Assembly (NCBI RefSeq): GCF_012641405.1
Contig: NZ_JABAII010000001.1
Coordinates: forward strand, 558,001 to 622,000
Origin: Rhizobium sp. P40RR-XXII
Lineage (GTDB): Bacteria; Pseudomonadota; Alphaproteobacteria; Rhizobiales; Rhizobiaceae
Direction of reading: 5' to 3'
DNA: 64,000 nt
The translations under genes and the position numbers were made by a program. The notes beneath the pieces are model-generated. The model was not told where the DNA came from, ran no database searches, and saw only the letters and a list, made by a program, of their open reading frames with translations. This document shows, piece by piece, positions 62,013 through 64,000 of this stretch. The number at the start of each line of letters is the position of its first letter. Positions within the stretch are counted from its first letter, which is position 1.

Positions 62013-62696
62013 ATGGCATTCAATGACGATAGCTTCATCCGCGAGGTGAACGAGGAACTGCGTTCGGACCAGCTACGGTTCGTATGGCGCCGTTTTGGCA
62101 GGCTGATCATCGGCGGGGCCGTGCTTATCGTTCTCGGCACCGCGGCCTATAGCGGCTATCGCTATTGGGCAGGCAATCAGGCCGGTAGCGGCGGCGATCA
62201 GTTTATCGCCGCTTTGACGCTGGCCGATCAGAACAAGACGGACGAAGCGCTCGCTGCGCTGGCAACGATCGAAAAGAGCGGCCCTGGTTCCTATCCCTTG
62301 CTCGCACGTCTGCGCGCGGCGACGCTGCAGGCGCAAAAGGGCGACAAGGCCGGCGCCATCGCCACGTTCTCCGCGATCGGCAAGCAGACGGATATTCCCG
62401 TCGTCGTCCGCGATGCAGCGCGCCTGCGTGCCGCCTATCTTCTTGTCGACACCGGCACTTACGATCAGGTTGCCGCCGAGGCACAGGAGCTGGCGGTGCC
62501 GGCGGATGCTTTCCGCCATTCCGCGCGCGACGTTCTCGGCCTTGCTGCCTATAAGGCCGGCGATTTCGCCAAGTCCCGCCAGTGGTTCCAGGCGATCGTC
62601 GACGATCCGCAGAGCCCGCGCAACGTTGCCAACCGTGCCCAGATGCTGCTCGATCTCATTACGGCATCCGGCAAGGCTCCGGTCGCAAAAGGCTGA
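62013..62696 (+). CDS. YfgM-like membrane-anchored TPR protein
   Basis: A 227-residue protein with a cytoplasmic N-terminus ([23 protein letters not shown]), one membrane helix at about residues 32-52, and a periplasmic TPR-like region ([30 protein letters not shown]). This is the architecture of YfgM, a SecYEG-associated ancillary chaperone. It precedes der by 11 bases, the same neighbour order (with bamB between) found in many proteobacteria. Confidence 0.88.
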   Translation: MAFNDDSFIREVNEELRSDQLRFVWRRFGRLIIGGAVLIVLGTAAYSGYRYWAGNQAGSGGDQFIAALTLADQNKTDEALAALATIEKSGPGSYPLLARLRAATLQAQKGDKAGAIATFSAIGKQTDIPVVVRDAARLRAAYLLVDTGTYDQVAAEAQELAVPADAFRHSARDVLGLAAYKAGDFAKSRQWFQAIVDDPQSPRNVANRAQMLLDLITASGKAPVAKG

Positions 62697-62707
62697 AGGA
62701 TCACTCA

Positions 62708-64000
62708 ATGAGTTTCACGGTCGCGATCGTCGGTCGCCCGAATGTCGGCAAGTCCACGCTGTTCAACCGCCTGGTTGGCAAGAAGCTGGCGCTCGTCGAC
62801 GATACGCCGGGCGTCACGCGTGACCGCCGCCCCGGTGACGCCAAGCTGATCGATCTGCGTTTCCACATCGTCGATACCGCCGGTCTTGAAGAGGCCCAGG
62901 ATGAATCGCTTCAGGGCCGCATGCGCGCGCAGACGGAAGCGGCGATCGACGAGGCCGATCTGACGCTATTCGTCGTCGATGCCAAGATGGGCCTGACCCA
63001 TGTCGATAAGACGCTCGCCGAAATGCTGCGCAAGCGCGGCCGGCCCGTGGTGCTCGTCGCCAACAAATCCGAAGCACGCGGTTCCGATAGCGGCTTCTAT
63101 GACGCCTATACGCTCGGTCTTGGCGAGCCTTGCCCGATCTCGGCCGAACACGGCCAGGGCATGATGGATCTGCGCGACGCGATCGTCGAGACGCTCGGCC
63201 ATGAACGCGCCTTTCCGCCGGAAGAAGACGAGGCGCAAACGAATGTCAGCATTCCGCGTCCTGGCATCGGCGAGGATGGCGAGGAGATCGACGAAGAGCC
63301 TGTCTATGACGAGACGCGTCCGCTGCGCGTTGCGATCGTCGGCCGCCCGAATGCCGGCAAGTCGACGCTCATCAACCGCTTCCTTGGCGAGGACAGGCTG
63401 CTGACCGGCCCGGAAGCCGGGATTACCCGCGATTCCATCTCCGTCGACTGGAGCTGGCGCGGCCGCACCGTGAAGATGTTCGACACGGCCGGCATGCGCC
63501 GCAAGGCGAAGGTCATCGAAAAGCTCGAGAAGCTCTCCGTTGCCGATGCGCTGCGCGCCATCCGTTTTGCCGAAACCGTCGTCATCGTCTTCGATGCGAC
63601 CATTCCCTTCGAGAAGCAGGATCTTCAGATCGTCGATCTCGTGATCCGCGAAGGCCGCGCCGCCGTGCTTGCCTTCAACAAGTGGGACATGATCGAGGAT
63701 CGCCAGGCGGTGCTTGCCGATCTGCGCGAAAAGACCGACCGGCTGCTGCCGCAGGCGCGCGGCATTCGCGCCATACCGATTGCCGGCCAGACCGGCGAAG
63801 GGTTGGACCGTTTGATGCAGGCGATCGTCGATACCGACAAGGTCTGGAACAAGCGCGTGTCGACCGCCCGTCTCAATCGCTGGCTGGAGACGCAGCAGGT
63901 CCAGCATCCGCCACCGGCGGTTTCCGGCCGTCGTATCAAACTGAAGTACATGACGCAGGTGAAGGCACGGCCTCCGGCCTTCATGATTTCCTGCACGCGC
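62708..64000 (+). CDS. der: Ribosome biogenesis GTPase Der (3' end cut by window edge)
   Basis: Double GTPase for 50S subunit assembly. The frame is open from the ATG at 62708 to the window end (431 codons). First G domain: [15 protein letters not shown] and NKSE. The usual NKxD of that domain reads NKSE here. Second G domain: GRPNAGKST (near residue 214), [14 protein letters not shown]. The KH-like C-terminal domain has begun ([24 protein letters not shown]). Roughly 40 residues should remain outside. Confidence 0.95.
   Translation, partial: MSFTVAIVGRPNVGKSTLFNRLVGKKLALVDDTPGVTRDRRPGDAKLIDLRFHIVDTAGLEEAQDESLQGRMRAQTEAAIDEADLTLFVVDAKMGLTHVDKTLAEMLRKRGRPVVLVANKSEARGSDSGFYDAYTLGLGEPCPISAEHGQGMMDLRDAIVETLGHERAFPPEEDEAQTNVSIPRPGIGEDGEEIDEEPVYDETRPLRVAIVGRPNAGKSTLINRFLGEDRLLTGPEAGITRDSISVDWSWRGRTVKMFDTAGMRRKAKVIEKLEKLSVADALRAIRFAETVVIVFDATIPFEKQDLQIVDLVIREGRAAVLAFNKWDMIEDRQAVLADLREKTDRLLPQARGIRAIPIAGQTGEGLDRLMQAIVDTDKVWNKRVSTARLNRWLETQQVQHPPPAVSGRRIKLKYMTQVKARPPAFMISCTR

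Overview
The window is dense, GC-rich alphaproteobacterial DNA and most likely comes from a chromosome of Rhizobium sensu lato (Rhizobium/Agrobacterium group). The evidence is gene content: gbpR next to chvE-gguA-gguB-gguC, a bdhA-xdhA-xdhB run as described in Sinorhizobium, a BacA/SbmA transporter, a rhizobial-type GGAA-N6-TTCC operator before an inositol dehydrogenase, and several palindromic intergenic elements that resemble repeats common in rhizobial genomes. The core gene der at the right end argues for a chromosome. I see no rRNA, tRNA, CRISPR array, transposase, integrase or replication origin.

Layout. 1-4.1 kb: xylose ABC uptake (xylH cut by the window edge, xylF) diverging from the ROK repressor xylR. 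4.2-7.7 kb: a ClpP paralogue, an ArsR/AHSA1 pair, myo-inositol dehydrogenase and two small genes. 7.7-17.3 kb: gbpR, then chvE-gguABC, an aldehyde dehydrogenase and an IlvD-type dehydratase. This is uptake plus the lower half of non-phosphorylative L-arabinose oxidation to 2-oxoglutarate. 17.4-20.6 kb: a three-gene ATP-grasp / alpha-E / transglutaminase operon of unknown product. 21-34.8 kb: a DMT exporter, a RhlE-like helicase, a TetR/DUF1772 pair, an MttB-like methyltransferase, a large soluble hybrid histidine kinase, an SDR/AraC pair, and a divergent MnmD / MnmC1-like FAD pair with overlapping start codons.

34.9-49.5 kb is a purine and ureide catabolic region. XdhAB and GuaD feed urate to the membrane cytochrome PuuD. 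UraH, UraD and PuuE take 5-hydroxyisourate to allantoate, and AllA cleaves ureidoglycolate. No xdhC and no allantoate-degrading gene are present in the window. Two proteins embedded in or next to this operon, a DUF1045 protein and a HepT-like protein, have lost the residues that define catalysis in their families.

49.5-64 kb: glpK, an unknown protein, an LD-carboxypeptidase, an ECF42-type sigma factor module with two matching promoters (TGTCGG-N17-CGTC), a GNAT enzyme, a second methionine aminopeptidase, a padR gene whose 5' region carries a 111-bp in-frame tandem duplication, bacA, a polysaccharide deacetylase, an NnrU protein, and a YfgM-like protein followed by der, which runs off the right edge.

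Regulation is unusually readable. Probable operators are visible for XylR, ArsR, IolR, TetR and possibly GlpR, and GC-rich stem-loops sit between genes of both sugar transport operons.
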